Assembly (NCBI GenBank): GCA_017983435.1
Contig: JAGOBM010000004.1
Location: forward strand, 67,818 to 110,520
Source: Candidatus Moraniibacteriota bacterium
GTDB lineage: Bacteria; Patescibacteriota; Minisyncoccia; Moranbacterales; UBA1568
Length of the DNA stretch: 42,703 bases
Reading direction: 5' to 3'
The notes below the pieces were generated by a model. That model worked only from the letters and a program-made list of their open reading frames with translations. It had not been told where the DNA came from and made no database searches. Positions 14,861 to 24,119 of this stretch are shown here, in pieces. The number at the start of each line of letters is the position of its first letter. Positions within the stretch are counted from its first letter, which is position 1. Both the position numbers and the translations under genes were made by a program.

Positions 14861-16738
14861 TTAAGCGAGAATAGCCTTGATGCGACGGATACCAGCGGAG
14901 CAAGCTTCTTCTTTCTGGATCTTGAAGCGCCCAAACGCGGCGATCTCGGTCGTGGTCTTCACATGCGGCCCTCCGCAGAGCTCACGCGAATACGTCGTCC
15001 CGTCCGCCCCCTCGACCTGATACACCGTCACCTTGTCCGGATATTTCTCCCAGAAACTCCCCTCGACTCCGGCGGCCCGAGCCTCTTCCTTATCCATGAT
15101 CACCGTCGTGACGGAAGCCGGCGCATTGATCGCGGCATTGACATACATCTCTACCCGATCCAACACCTCTCGCGAGACTTTTTCCGGATAGGTGAAATCG
15201 AAACGGGTGCGTTCATCGGTGATGTTGGATCCGGCCTGATGGATATCGCCCCCGAGCTCCTGGCGGAGTCCAGCGAGCAGGAGATGCGTCGCAGTATGGA
15301 AAGCCGTCACCTTGTCGCTATGATCCGCAAGACCGCCCTTGAACTTGCCGGCGCTCGCCGTACGGGAAAGATCCTGATGCTTCTCAAGCTCCTGACGGAA
15401 ACCCTCGAGATCGATGCTCTTCCTTGCTTCCCGGGCCAGCTCCTCGGTCAGCTCGACCGGAAATCCGTATGACGAGAAAAGCATGAAGGCATCCACGCCG
15501 GAAATGGCCTCCCCAGAGAGTTTCTTGAATTCCTTCAGTCCGGTCTCGAGCGTTTTCCGGAATTTCACTTCTTCCTTCGCAAGCTCATCTCGGATGAAAG
15601 ACTGTTTCTCCACGAGAGACACATAATCATCCGCGTAGGTATCGATGAAGGCCTGTCCGACCTCCGCGATGAAATCATTTCGGATACCGAGGTGTCCAGC
15701 GAAACGGACGGCACGCCGGATAAGCCGACGGACGAAATATCCCTGGTCCTTGTTGGATGGAACGATACCGTCTCCGATCAGGAAAACCGCGGCACGGATA
15801 TGGTCGAGTATGACCCGATAGGCATAGGTATCATCAGGGTTTTCACCGTAGGCTTTGCCCGAAACCGCTTCTACCGCCTGACGAGCCCGGTCAAAAAGGT
15901 CGATACGGAAGACATCAGGGTTATCCAGCGATGCGGCAGCGATGCGCTCGAGCCCACCTCCGAAGTCGACGTTCTGCTGAGCGAGCTTGACGAAGCCGGT
16001 ATCGGTCTTCTGATATTCCATGAAGACATTGTTGCCGATTTCCATGAAACGTCCGCAATCGCAGTTCACGTGGCATGGTTCGTCCTTCCAGAGAGACTGT
16101 GCATGCAGGGAGAACTGATTTTCAGGATCGAAATCCCAAAACATCTCCGTATCCGGACCCCCCGGCTCCCCGACCGGCATATGGCTTGGAATACCGGCGC
16201 GACTCCACCAGTTCTTCTTCTCATCATAATAGAAGATACGGCCTCCCTGCATACCGTCACGTTCCGGAAAATCAGCGATGACTGCTTCAAGGCCCCGATC
16301 CTGGAAAAGCGTCTGCCAGAGTTCGGCGCTTTCGGTGTCCTTTGGGATACCAAGCGCGTCATTGCCTCGGAAACAGGTGAAATAGAGGCGACGAGGATCG
16401 AGTCCGATCTCCTCGGTCAGGAAGGCGAACATAAAACGGATCTGTTCCTCCTTGAAATAATCGCCGAGCGACCAATTGCCAAGCATCTCGAAGAAGGTTG
16501 TGTGACGGTTATCGCCGACTTCTTCGATATCCTGGGAGCGGAAGCACTTCTGCGAATCAGCGATGCGGCGGCCGAGTGGGTGCGGCTCTCCGAGCAGATA
16601 CGGCAGCATCGGCTGCATACCGGAACCAGTAAAGAGTGTCGTCGGGTCATTCTCCGGCCGGAGAGGAGCGGAAGGCACGATCGCATGCCTCTGGGAGCGG
16701 AAAAATTCGAGATAGCGCTGACGGAGAGAGACGGACAT
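14861..16738 (-). CDS. alaS: Alanyl-tRNA synthetase, short form
   Basis: Class II synthetase with editing, 625 residues against about 870 in most bacteria. The catalytic domain (1 to about 240) has CFRSQDIEEVGDNRHTTFFE and the DFGGGLERIAA segment. The tRNA-recognition region and the editing domain (HTATHLLL with two zinc-type histidines, then RELCGGPHVKTTTEIAAFG) are intact. The protein ends soon after the editing domain, so the C-Ala/DHHA1 oligomerisation region is missing, as reported for several reduced lineages. It is the last gene of the run pilM-like, 672-aa, 89-aa, 73-aa, alaS. The only tRNA in the window, tRNA-Ala(CGC), carries the G3-U70 pair this enzyme reads. Confidence 0.98.
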   Translation of the reverse strand: MSVSLRQRYLEFFRSQRHAIVPSAPLRPENDPTTLFTGSGMQPMLPYLLGEPHPLGRRIADSQKCFRSQDIEEVGDNRHTTFFEMLGNWSLGDYFKEEQIRFMFAFLTEEIGLDPRRLYFTCFRGNDALGIPKDTESAELWQTLFQDRGLEAVIADFPERDGMQGGRIFYYDEKKNWWSRAGIPSHMPVGEPGGPDTEMFWDFDPENQFSLHAQSLWKDEPCHVNCDCGRFMEIGNNVFMEYQKTDTGFVKLAQQNVDFGGGLERIAAASLDNPDVFRIDLFDRARQAVEAVSGKAYGENPDDTYAYRVILDHIRAAVFLIGDGIVPSNKDQGYFVRRLIRRAVRFAGHLGIRNDFIAEVGQAFIDTYADDYVSLVEKQSFIRDELAKEEVKFRKTLETGLKEFKKLSGEAISGVDAFMLFSSYGFPVELTEELAREARKSIDLEGFRQELEKHQDLSRTASAGKFKGGLADHSDKVTAFHTATHLLLAGLRQELGGDIHQAGSNITDERTRFDFTYPEKVSREVLDRVEMYVNAAINAPASVTTVIMDKEEARAAGVEGSFWEKYPDKVTVYQVEGADGTTYSRELCGGPHVKTTTEIAAFGRFKIQKEEACSAGIRRIKAILA

Positions 16739-16760
16739 ACGGGGAAAGTACGGGGACGGA

Positions 16761-16982
16761 TTACCAGCTCAGTTTCTTCTTGATCTCGCTGTACTCCCAA
16801 TCCTTGATGCGCCAGGAGAACATCTCCCTGGTCCGAGTGATCGCGTCTTCGATGGAGGCCGAGTAGCCGAGGTCTTTGAGTTTATGGAGATTGTATTCCG
16901 AGAGATCGAGCCGGTCGCTTTCTCCGCGTTCGGCATTGAGCGCCTGAAGGAGCGTGATGAGTTTGTCGGATGTTCCGGGCAT
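16761..16982 (-). CDS. 73-residue hypothetical protein before alaS
   Basis: I choose the ATG at 16980-16982 (MPGTSDKLITLLQALNAERG), just after the stop of the 89-residue gene; the frame is open further upstream but would overlap that gene. The product is helical and charged, ending SWRIKDWEYSEIKKKLSW. It is 22 bases from alaS and part of the same operon. No Shine-Dalgarno and no known family; small helical proteins downstream of pilM-like genes are common in these genomes, but I cannot name one. Confidence 0.62.
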   Translation of the reverse strand: MPGTSDKLITLLQALNAERGESDRLDLSEYNLHKLKDLGYSASIEDAITRTREMFSWRIKDWEYSEIKKKLSW

Positions 16983-16992
16983 AGGCGAATAT

Positions 16993-17262
16993 TTAACGGA
17001 GAGTATTGAGTTTCTTCTTGCGATAGACGATGTCCGCATCGATACGGCGGAGCTCGGTCTCTTCCTTGCGGAGCTCGGCGGCCGTACGGAGCAGATCGAG
17101 ACTGACTTGCTTCTCGGTCATCTTGAGCTTGCGCTGATCAGCCTGGAGCGTCGCGAAGAGACGGGCATGCTTGCTGCGATCCGAAGCCAGCATGACGAGA
17201 TCGATTTCGATACGCCGCTTGGCGGCTCGCAATTCACTATTCGCTGCCGGATCGGTTCGCAT
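16993..17262 (-). CDS. 89-residue coiled-coil hypothetical protein
   Basis: A strongly helical protein, MRTDPAANSELRAAKRRIEI at the start, then heptad-like stretches (SKHARLFATLQADQRKLKMT and AAELRKEETELRRIDADIVY) and a basic end KKKLNTLR. Predicted coiled coil over most of its length, no membrane segment. It starts 38 bases after the 672-residue membrane protein gene and may be its partner in an envelope complex, which is inference from position. No Shine-Dalgarno. Confidence 0.62.
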   Translation of the reverse strand: MRTDPAANSELRAAKRRIEIDLVMLASDRSKHARLFATLQADQRKLKMTEKQVSLDLLRTAAELRKEETELRRIDADIVYRKKKLNTLR

Positions 17263-17300
17263 AAGTCTATCAGAACTCTACGAGGCTTTCAAGGGCCGGA

Positions 17301-19319
17301 TTAGAGGTCTTTTTCAAGGATAACGCTGACTCGGCTGGTGCTGTTTGGGATGCTCCGGAACAGGAATTCCGGCGTAAAATTGACTTCGATCTTCTTGATT
17401 TCCGGATGCTGTTCAAGGATCGTCTTGATGCCCTGCTCGTCCTGGCCGAGCAGCTCTTCGCGCAGAGCGTCTTTCATAACGACGGACTCGAGTGAGAGGA
17501 CCGACTGGACGCTGAATTCGACGGTATTCTCATCGTAATGCGGGACGACATTTTCGAAAGACAAGGTGGCACCGATCACGGCGAAAGCGACATCCTTGAG
17601 TTCAGGCTGATTCTTCTCGGCGAGCTTGTCTTTGAGCGCCTGCTCGGAAACGACGAAGACTTTGCCATCGAAACGCTGCTCGATATCGAAACTCTCTCCG
17701 ATCGATCCGATGAGCGGCAAGGTCGGAGTGCCATCTTCCCGGATCTCTACGGAATCATCGATAATACGCTCTTCCGGCAGCAGATCCTGTTTGACCGCGG
17801 CCAGAAACTCTTCTTTGGAAAGCTCTTTGAGTTTCTGGACAGACTTATCGATGTCCTCTTTCGTGATGCTCATCATCCCATCGCCGCCGGCGCCTCCCCC
17901 GGTGAAGGCCTTGGTGGATTGAGCGCGGAACTTATCGTATTTCGCACTGCCTTTGAATCCAGGGACTGTGAAGGCCGTCGGGTCGATATTGTAGGTATCG
18001 CCAGCCGCATCTGCTACCACGACCGCTTCGACTACCCCGGCTTCACGCTTGCCGTTTTGGATCGTCATACCAGGCACAGTGACGGATTCTGCCAAGCGGA
18101 ACACTTTCCCCTCGCTGGTTTCAAAACGCGTAGTCGAAATCAGCGGCTGAGAATCGCTCGAATATTCATTGGAGATGATGATAGTGCCGCGCGCTTTCTG
18201 ATTGCCGGCTGATGACTTGCCGGTCGCTTCCCCGGACAGCTTGGTCGCATAGGATTTTTCGATCTTGCGGACTGGGACGATATTCTCACTCTTGTCTCCG
18301 ATCGGAGCGATAGTACGGCCTTCGTACTTGGCGGTGATATCGCGAGTGATATCATGCGGGGTCACGATCACGGTCGCCTTGGGCACGAGGAAATAGACCG
18401 CGGCGCCGACTCCCGCGAGGAAGAGGAGCGAAAGCACGATAGAAGAGGCTGTCTTCCAAGAAGACACCGGGGCACGTCCCGAGGAAACCGATGACCGAGA
18501 CGGAACCATCTCCGGTCGCATGCTTGGTGCGTTTCTCTGCGCGACGGGCGGACGATGCTCGGCCGTAGCTTCACGGTTGAAAAACTTCTGCAGCTTCTGA
18601 TTCCGTTCGGAGAAGTCCTGTGTCGAATGAACGGCTGTATCTAGAGCGGGACGATACGGCTGATGATGTTCTGTCGTCAGCACACGACTCTCTACGGGCT
18701 CTACGACGTGGCGTCGCGTCATCGTCGCCTCTTCTCTCGGCGGACGGATATCGCTTTTCGAATTGAGCGCTGTCTGATAGCGCGGAGAAGTATCGCGGAT
18801 TTTCAGCCGTTTCGCGGTAGCGGCCTCCGGGCGAGACTCTGGCATGATTGTCTCTGTGGCACGACGCAGTGGCAAGGCGGTCGAAGCTTCACTTGCTGGA
18901 GCAAACGAATCCGATCCGATACGATTGGCCGCCGGCATCAGGGGATCGACATGGCGCTCCGGGACCGCATCGCGATGCGATGGTGTGCTTGCGACTGCCG
19001 ACTGTCGGCCTTCAGGCCTGATCCGATCCGTCATCGGCTGGGCCTCCTGACGCAACGATCCGATTTCAGCCGCATAATCCTTCGTGGGAATCCCGACGCG
19101 TTCGGCCAGCTGGCGACCAGTTTCATCCTGAGAGACAATAATGATCTTCTTCCCCTGCTTCTCAGCTTCCCGCTGGAAGAGACGAAGATTCACGGCACTC
19201 TGCAGTACGAGGGAACGCTTCGGAAACACGAAGTAATTCTCCGGATCCGAAGACTTCCGCAGCTGCCCGATGACCGAGATGATCTCCTCATCCGAATCGA
19301 TGAAAAAAGTTTGCGCCAT
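17301..19319 (-). CDS. Single-span membrane protein next to the pilM-like gene
   Basis: 672 residues. Residues 1-85 form a soluble alpha/beta domain (DPENYFVFPKRSLVLQSAVN then KQGKKIIIVSQDETGRQLAE), reminiscent of Rossmann-like domains in Patescibacteria envelope proteins. Residues 90-285 are low-complexity, rich in R, S, P and E. One membrane helix lies at about 291-312 (ASSIVLSLLFLAGVGAAVYF), followed directly by VPKATVIVTP. The rest (about 360 residues) is beta-rich and probably outside the membrane. It starts ten bases after the pilM-like gene, so the two are cotranscribed and may form a cytosolic-ATPase-like/membrane pair of a pilus or cell-surface system. Family known in these genomes but without an established function. 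Confidence 0.75.
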   Translation of the reverse strand: MAQTFFIDSDEEIISVIGQLRKSSDPENYFVFPKRSLVLQSAVNLRLFQREAEKQGKKIIIVSQDETGRQLAERVGIPTKDYAAEIGSLRQEAQPMTDRIRPEGRQSAVASTPSHRDAVPERHVDPLMPAANRIGSDSFAPASEASTALPLRRATETIMPESRPEAATAKRLKIRDTSPRYQTALNSKSDIRPPREEATMTRRHVVEPVESRVLTTEHHQPYRPALDTAVHSTQDFSERNQKLQKFFNREATAEHRPPVAQRNAPSMRPEMVPSRSSVSSGRAPVSSWKTASSIVLSLLFLAGVGAAVYFLVPKATVIVTPHDITRDITAKYEGRTIAPIGDKSENIVPVRKIEKSYATKLSGEATGKSSAGNQKARGTIIISNEYSSDSQPLISTTRFETSEGKVFRLAESVTVPGMTIQNGKREAGVVEAVVVADAAGDTYNIDPTAFTVPGFKGSAKYDKFRAQSTKAFTGGGAGGDGMMSITKEDIDKSVQKLKELSKEEFLAAVKQDLLPEERIIDDSVEIREDGTPTLPLIGSIGESFDIEQRFDGKVFVVSEQALKDKLAEKNQPELKDVAFAVIGATLSFENVVPHYDENTVEFSVQSVLSLESVVMKDALREELLGQDEQGIKTILEQHPEIKKIEVNFTPEFLFRSIPNSTSRVSVILEKDL

Positions 19320-19329
19320 AGGAATCGGA

Positions 19330-20592
19330 TTATTGGTTGTCTTCGATAGCTCGCATGCTGCGCTGGAGGATCTGCGTCAGCGTCTTCTCCTGGTCGAGGA
19401 TCTCGATGAGTCCGAGATGGGCCAGGCCGATCGGGGTGATATCTTGTGGGTTGTTGAGTTCACCGGTCGTGTCGACGATGCGAGCGACGTCCTTGGGCTG
19501 GAGATAGCTGATATGCGGCGGCCGAGCGAACGGCAAGGCATCCGCCCATTCCGGCGAAGCGAGCGCCTCCTTGATGCCCGGCAAAGCGGACCCGCCTCCG
19601 CAGAGAAAGATACGGGATGGCAAAAGATCCGTTTCCGCGAATTCACTCAAGGAAATCTCGACGCCTCCGAGCCATATCCGGCAATCATCGGAGTAGAGTG
19701 CAGAGAGTTTGGCGGCATCTTCTGGATGGAGCCGGCCTCCGGAATAATCGATCTTCATTTGCTCGGCGACATCGAAGGTAAGTCCGAACTCCTGTGCGAT
19801 CCGCTTGGTAAAAGCCCGGCCGCCGAGGGCAAACATCTTGGTGCCTTCGAGCCCTCCGTTGCGTACGACGGCAATGTCAGTCGTACCGCCGCCGATATCG
19901 ATGAAGATAGCACTGAAATCGCTCATGTCCTGCACCTCAACCGATCGGGCGACCGCATACGGTTCGGCAGCGACTGAGAGTAGATCGAGATGGAGGGATT
20001 TAGCGATGGTTTCGAGCGCTCCGAGATGGATCAATGGAGCATAGGCATTGAAGATGCTCATCGAAACATCGCTCCCCTGGAAATTGGTCGGATTCTGAAT
20101 ATGGTACCCATCTATGCTGACGTCGACCATGGCGGCATTGATCAGCTTGACCTCGATATTCTCCTGGCCGGTCTCCCAGGCGAGCTGCTTCTTGATACGT
20201 TCGAAGGCCTTCTCCTGGACTTTCTGTACGATCATCTTGAGCTCCGACTGGCCGATCTCAAGACTGGCATTGACGCGGTTATAGTGCACCGTCGTTGTCG
20301 TGCCTTTGACGAGCTCCCCGGCGATGCCGATGATGCTCTTGCTGATTTTCTTGACTTTGGCGTTGGTCATCGCGATATCGATCGCCTGACGGGAAGATTC
20401 GATGACGCCGGTGATATCCGCGACCGCTCCGCTCTGCATATTGCCAGGCTTCTGATGCACTTTGCCGACACCGATGACGACACCGCGATTCTCCGCTGCA
20501 TCGACACGAAACACCAAAGCCTTCACGACTTCGGTGCCTATATCGAGAGCAAGAATAACCTCTGGGCTATTTCCCCAGGAAAGGAGTCCCAT
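19330..20592 (-). CDS. FtsA/PilM-like actin-fold protein
   Basis: 420 residues of the actin-like ATPase superfamily with an SHS2-type insert, closest in layout to FtsA and PilM. Phosphate-1 motif LALDIGTEVVKALVF (14-28), the second phosphate motif IFIDIGGGTTDIAVVRNGG, and the adenosine motif FLCGGGSALPGIKEAL. It may assemble at the inner face of the membrane and recruit the membrane protein encoded ten bases downstream. FtsA is an alternative name; the membrane partner rather than ftsZ as neighbour favours a PilM-like role, but this is inference. Promoter at 20626-20654. Confidence 0.85.
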   Translation of the reverse strand: MGLLSWGNSPEVILALDIGTEVVKALVFRVDAAENRGVVIGVGKVHQKPGNMQSGAVADITGVIESSRQAIDIAMTNAKVKKISKSIIGIAGELVKGTTTTVHYNRVNASLEIGQSELKMIVQKVQEKAFERIKKQLAWETGQENIEVKLINAAMVDVSIDGYHIQNPTNFQGSDVSMSIFNAYAPLIHLGALETIAKSLHLDLLSVAAEPYAVARSVEVQDMSDFSAIFIDIGGGTTDIAVVRNGGLEGTKMFALGGRAFTKRIAQEFGLTFDVAEQMKIDYSGGRLHPEDAAKLSALYSDDCRIWLGGVEISLSEFAETDLLPSRIFLCGGGSALPGIKEALASPEWADALPFARPPHISYLQPKDVARIVDTTGELNNPQDITPIGLAHLGLIEILDQEKTLTQILQRSMRAIEDNQ

Positions 20593-20625
20593 ATCTGCTT
20601 TTTTGTTTTGAACCAGTACACCCTC

Positions 20626-20654
20626 AGTATACCATGATATGCCCGCGCTTAAAA
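20626..20654 (-). promoter_or_regulatory. Promoter of the pilM-like operon
   Basis: TTTTAA (20649-20654), 17 bases, TATACT (20626-20631) with an extended TGG on the minus strand. The -35 box overlaps the pfkB stop codon, giving this operon its own start of transcription. Confidence 0.62.
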
Positions 20655-21686
20655 CGTCTCTGTCGAGACATCTTTCACCCGCTCCGACCGATCAGCCATC
20701 GTCTGAAGCCCCTCGATAGCGCCATAATGAGCGACGACACCCCCGCTATTGAGTATGCCGGTCGAGAGTGAGAGCGAGAGCGGTTCAGCGTGCATACGAC
20801 TAGCCAAAAAGCCTGAGGCAAACGCATCGCCAGCACCGGTACTGTCGACGACCGTGCCCAGCACATGGATCGGGGCATGCAGGAACTCGGTCCCGTCGGT
20901 CGCCCAGGCACCACGAACCCCATCGGTCAAGCCTATCGTCTTGGCCCCCTTCTTAAGGAGAGTCTCCATGAGATAGCGTTCATCATCGAGCCGGTCCTGG
21001 TCGATACCCGCTTCGTGCATGAGCAGTTCTATCGCTTCATCCTTGTTGAGCATGAGCACATCGGCCCGTGCGATCAATGAGAGTATCAATGACGGATCTT
21101 CTTTCAGGTTATGTTGTCCCGGGTTGAGAGCAAACTTGGCTTCGGAAGCATTGAGGTACTCGGTGATAGCAGCGACGTTTGTCTGCCATGCGCCATTGAG
21201 CGAGCTCATGAATATCCATGATGCGCCAGAGAGACGCTTCGGATCGACTGCGAGGCGCTCATTGGCATCACGGTTATGGAAGATGATCCGATCGCCGGAT
21301 TTCATAAGCACGACGATAGCCGACAGGTCGGTCTTGATGCCGGCCTCGCGATCGACATACGCCGTCGAGACTGCTTCCGAGGCAAACGTATCCATCGCCC
21401 AGTCGCCGATCGCGTCCTGGCCGATATGCGTGTAGCAGCCGGAGCGGATACCGAGCCGCGCCAGACCGATGGACACATTGGCAGCGACGCCGCCGATGGC
21501 TTCATACCGGTCAGGGACGCGGAACTTCCCGCCGATCTCGAAAGTGGCTTTGCTTTTCGACGTGATATCTTCGGGCGTCTCGAAGACCGTATACTCATCG
21601 CTTGGAAAAAAGATGTCTTGCGAGCAGGATCCGATGCAGATGATTTCCGGAACGGCAGGTTTCTTGAACCACATAGGCGACAGCAT
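20649..21686 (-). CDS. PfkB-family carbohydrate kinase
   Basis: Ribokinase-superfamily sugar kinase, 345 residues. After a short N-terminal extension the fold starts PEIICIGSCSQDIFFPSD; glycines of the substrate site are in IGGVAANVSIGLARLG, and the C-terminal signature VVDSTGAGDAFASGFLAS provides the anion hole and catalytic aspartate. The natural substrate (fructose, fructose-6-phosphate, adenosine, ribose) cannot be read from sequence. The gene follows eno by six bases in a pgk-eno-pfkB run, which suggests a role in sugar phosphate entry to glycolysis. The start may be at 21686 (MLSPMWFKKP) or at the second methionine. Confidence 0.9.
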   Translation of the reverse strand: MLSPMWFKKPAVPEIICIGSCSQDIFFPSDEYTVFETPEDITSKSKATFEIGGKFRVPDRYEAIGGVAANVSIGLARLGIRSGCYTHIGQDAIGDWAMDTFASEAVSTAYVDREAGIKTDLSAIVVLMKSGDRIIFHNRDANERLAVDPKRLSGASWIFMSSLNGAWQTNVAAITEYLNASEAKFALNPGQHNLKEDPSLILSLIARADVLMLNKDEAIELLMHEAGIDQDRLDDERYLMETLLKKGAKTIGLTDGVRGAWATDGTEFLHAPIHVLGTVVDSTGAGDAFASGFLASRMHAEPLSLSLSTGILNSGGVVAHYGAIEGLQTMADRSERVKDVSTETF

Positions 21687-21692
21687 GAGAAT

Positions 21693-22970
21693 TTAGAGCT
21701 CTCCCCAGATCTTGAGAAGGCGATTGTACTTGGCCAGCCGCTCCCCTCTCGAGAGCGATCCGGTCTTGATGAAACGGGCACCGGCTCCGACCGCGAGATC
21801 AGCGATGAAATCATCGCTCGTCTCTCCGGAACGATGAGAAATGACGGTATTGTGACCATTGGCATGCGCGAGGGCCATGCAAGAGAGCGTCTCCGACAGC
21901 GTACCGATCTGGTTCGGCTTAATGAGGACGCTGTTGCAGGATCCGGCAGCTAGAGATTTTTCGAGCCGATGGATATTGGTCACCAAGAGATCATCACCGA
22001 TCAAGAGGAGCGGCTTCCCCCAGCTGGCCGGTTCCGGCTCAAGGCGATCTTTCATCACCTTCCATCCGTCCCAGTCCTCCTCATGCAGACCGTCTTCGAT
22101 AGAGACGATATGGTATTTCCGCATCCATGCCTGATAGAGATCAACCAGCGCATCGCGTGTCAGATCCGTATTTTCCGGCTGCAGTTCGTACCGATCCTTC
22201 GGAGCGGCATAAAACGAATTGGCCGCGACATCCAAACCGAGAAACACCTGTTCGCCGGCCGCATACTCGGCATCGGCGATGGCCTGATTGATCTTCTCGA
22301 GCGCCTGAGCATGACTCGTGAGGTGCGGTGCAAAACCACCCTCATCACCGACACCGGTCGAGAAGCCATCCTTCTCGAGCAGCTTCTTGAGCGCATGAAA
22401 AATCTCGCTCCCGGCGCGGAGCTGCTCCGGATAGGTGCTGATACCACTCGGCACAAGCTTGAATTCCTGTACCGATAATCCGGAATCGCTATGCTTGCCG
22501 CCGTTCAGGATGTTGAACATCGGAATCGGAAAGCGCTCAATAGCGATTTCGGTCTTGGTCAGATCAGCGATATGCCGATAGAGCGGCACTCCACGGCTGA
22601 TCGCCGAGGCCCGAGCGGCAGCGAGAGAGATGCCGAGAATCGCATTGGCTCCGACGCGGGACTTGTTCTCCGTCCCATCGCAGGCGATCAGAGCGGCATC
22701 TACGGCGGATTGGTCGGTCGATTCGATACCGATGACCGCCGCTTTGAGCTCCGTATTCACGAAGTTCACCGCCCCCAAAACACCGAGTCCTCCGTAGCGG
22801 TGCGGATTGCCATCGCGCAGCTCATGCGCTTCAAATGTGCCGGTCGATGCGCCAGACGGTACAGCGGCGGTAGCCGTCGTGCCATCTTCGAGCCCAAGCA
22901 CTACTTCGACTGTCGGATTGCCACGGGAATCGAGGATTTCGCGGGCTTGTACGTCTTTGATGATAGCCAT
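21693..22970 (-). CDS. eno: Enolase
   Basis: Converts 2-phosphoglycerate to phosphoenolpyruvate; 425 residues, normal length. Conserved elements: VPSGASTGTFEAHELRDG loop, GVGDEGGFAP, the metal ligands in SIEDGLHEEDWDGW and IGDDLLVTN, LIKPNQIGTLSET with the catalytic lysine, and ISHRSGETSDDFIADLAVG. The segment FNILNGGKHSDSGLSVQEF has lysine where many enolases have serine before the histidine. It lies between pgk (33 bases upstream) and the PfkB-type kinase. Confidence 0.99.
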   Translation of the reverse strand: MAIIKDVQAREILDSRGNPTVEVVLGLEDGTTATAAVPSGASTGTFEAHELRDGNPHRYGGLGVLGAVNFVNTELKAAVIGIESTDQSAVDAALIACDGTENKSRVGANAILGISLAAARASAISRGVPLYRHIADLTKTEIAIERFPIPMFNILNGGKHSDSGLSVQEFKLVPSGISTYPEQLRAGSEIFHALKKLLEKDGFSTGVGDEGGFAPHLTSHAQALEKINQAIADAEYAAGEQVFLGLDVAANSFYAAPKDRYELQPENTDLTRDALVDLYQAWMRKYHIVSIEDGLHEEDWDGWKVMKDRLEPEPASWGKPLLLIGDDLLVTNIHRLEKSLAAGSCNSVLIKPNQIGTLSETLSCMALAHANGHNTVISHRSGETSDDFIADLAVGAGARFIKTGSLSRGERLAKYNRLLKIWGEL

Positions 22971-23003
22971 AGGATTTTTGTGTTGATGGGACGAATGCGT
23001 TTT

Positions 23004-24065
23004 TTATTGGACTCGGGAATTTTCGAGCGCCACGATACCTGGCAGCTCGGCACCGCTCATATACTCGAGCATCGCGCCGCCGCCGCTTGAGACAAAACCA
23101 ATCTTATCCATCACGCCGGAGGCTTCGACCGCCGCGAGCGATTCGCCGCCGCCGATGACCACTGAAGCCTCAGTCTCGAGAATGGCGTGCAGGATAGCGT
23201 CCGTTCCGAGATTATTCGGCTTTTCTTCGAACTTCCCCATCGGTCCGTTCCAGACGATGGTCTTAGCTGTCTTGATGATCTTGGAGAAATACGCGATAGT
23301 CTGCGCGCCGATATCAAGCCGATTCGGACCATTGAAATCAATCGGGAGCAGCACCTTCTCGGAAAATTCAATTTTCTGATCTATCGCCTCATTGGCTATC
23401 TTGCCGCCGACCAGGATGCAGTCATAATTCGGTTCGAGCGCTTTGATGAGCGGAAGTTTGGTCTCGATTTTCGCTCCCCCGATAATGGCGATAGCCGGAT
23501 GCTCCGGATGCAGACGGGTCTTATCAAGCCGGTCAATCTCTTCCAGGAGACGCTCCCCGGCGAAGGCCGGCAGGAACTTCGGAATGATGGAGACCGAAGC
23601 ATGATTGCGATGACAGACGCTGAAGGCCTCGTTGACGAAGACATCGAACGGCCGGGCCAAATCCTTCGCGAGCTCGATATCTCCTTCCTCTTCGCCTTTC
23701 TTGAAACGGACATTCTCGAGCAGGAGGAGTTCTCCCGGTTGCTGATCCGCCAAGGCCTGGGTCACGGCGGCGCCAGTGCAGTCCGATACGAAGATAATCT
23801 TTTTCTTGGTAGCGTTGGCGACGCTCGCCACCAGACGCTGTGTCGAATACGCTGTGTCGAATACGCCGGCTTCCGGTCGGCCGAAGTGCGTCAGAAGTGC
23901 GACCTTGGCTCCCTCCTGCTGGCTCAAGAAATCAAGCGTGTCCCGGACGACCATAAAGCGGAAATGTTCCTGTATATTCCTGACATCGTCGAGCTCGACA
24001 TTGTAATCGACGCGGACCAGTACTTTTTTCCCTTTGAAATCCCCGAGGCGCATATTCTTCAGCAT
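23004..24065 (-). CDS. pgk: Phosphoglycerate kinase, short form
   Basis: Makes ATP from 1,3-bisphosphoglycerate. 353 residues, about 40 shorter than usual. Substrate site VLVRVDYNVELDD and LLTHFGRPEAG; then LLLLENVRFKKGEEEGD, FVNEAFSVCHRNHASVS (usual NDAFG... with D to E), IAIIGGAKIETKLPLI (usual GGAKvsDK), VWNGPMGKFEEKPNN and VSSGGGAMLEYMSG. The catalytic and hinge residues are mostly kept, so it is probably active, but the sequence is divergent. Start at 24065 or four codons later (MRLGDFKGKK). Upstream of eno in the same run. Confidence 0.96.
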   Translation of the reverse strand: MLKNMRLGDFKGKKVLVRVDYNVELDDVRNIQEHFRFMVVRDTLDFLSQQEGAKVALLTHFGRPEAGVFDTAYSTQRLVASVANATKKKIIFVSDCTGAAVTQALADQQPGELLLLENVRFKKGEEEGDIELAKDLARPFDVFVNEAFSVCHRNHASVSIIPKFLPAFAGERLLEEIDRLDKTRLHPEHPAIAIIGGAKIETKLPLIKALEPNYDCILVGGKIANEAIDQKIEFSEKVLLPIDFNGPNRLDIGAQTIAYFSKIIKTAKTIVWNGPMGKFEEKPNNLGTDAILHAILETEASVVIGGGESLAAVEASGVMDKIGFVSSGGGAMLEYMSGAELPGIVALENSRVQ

Positions 24066-24119
24066 ACCGATATATTCACAATGGATTATTGATACTCTAT
24101 CACGACGAGAGAAAACTAT

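Noticed and set aside
15692-16783. Plus-strand frame of 363 codons opposite alaS
   Set aside because: Shadow of the strongly conserved alaS coding sequence.
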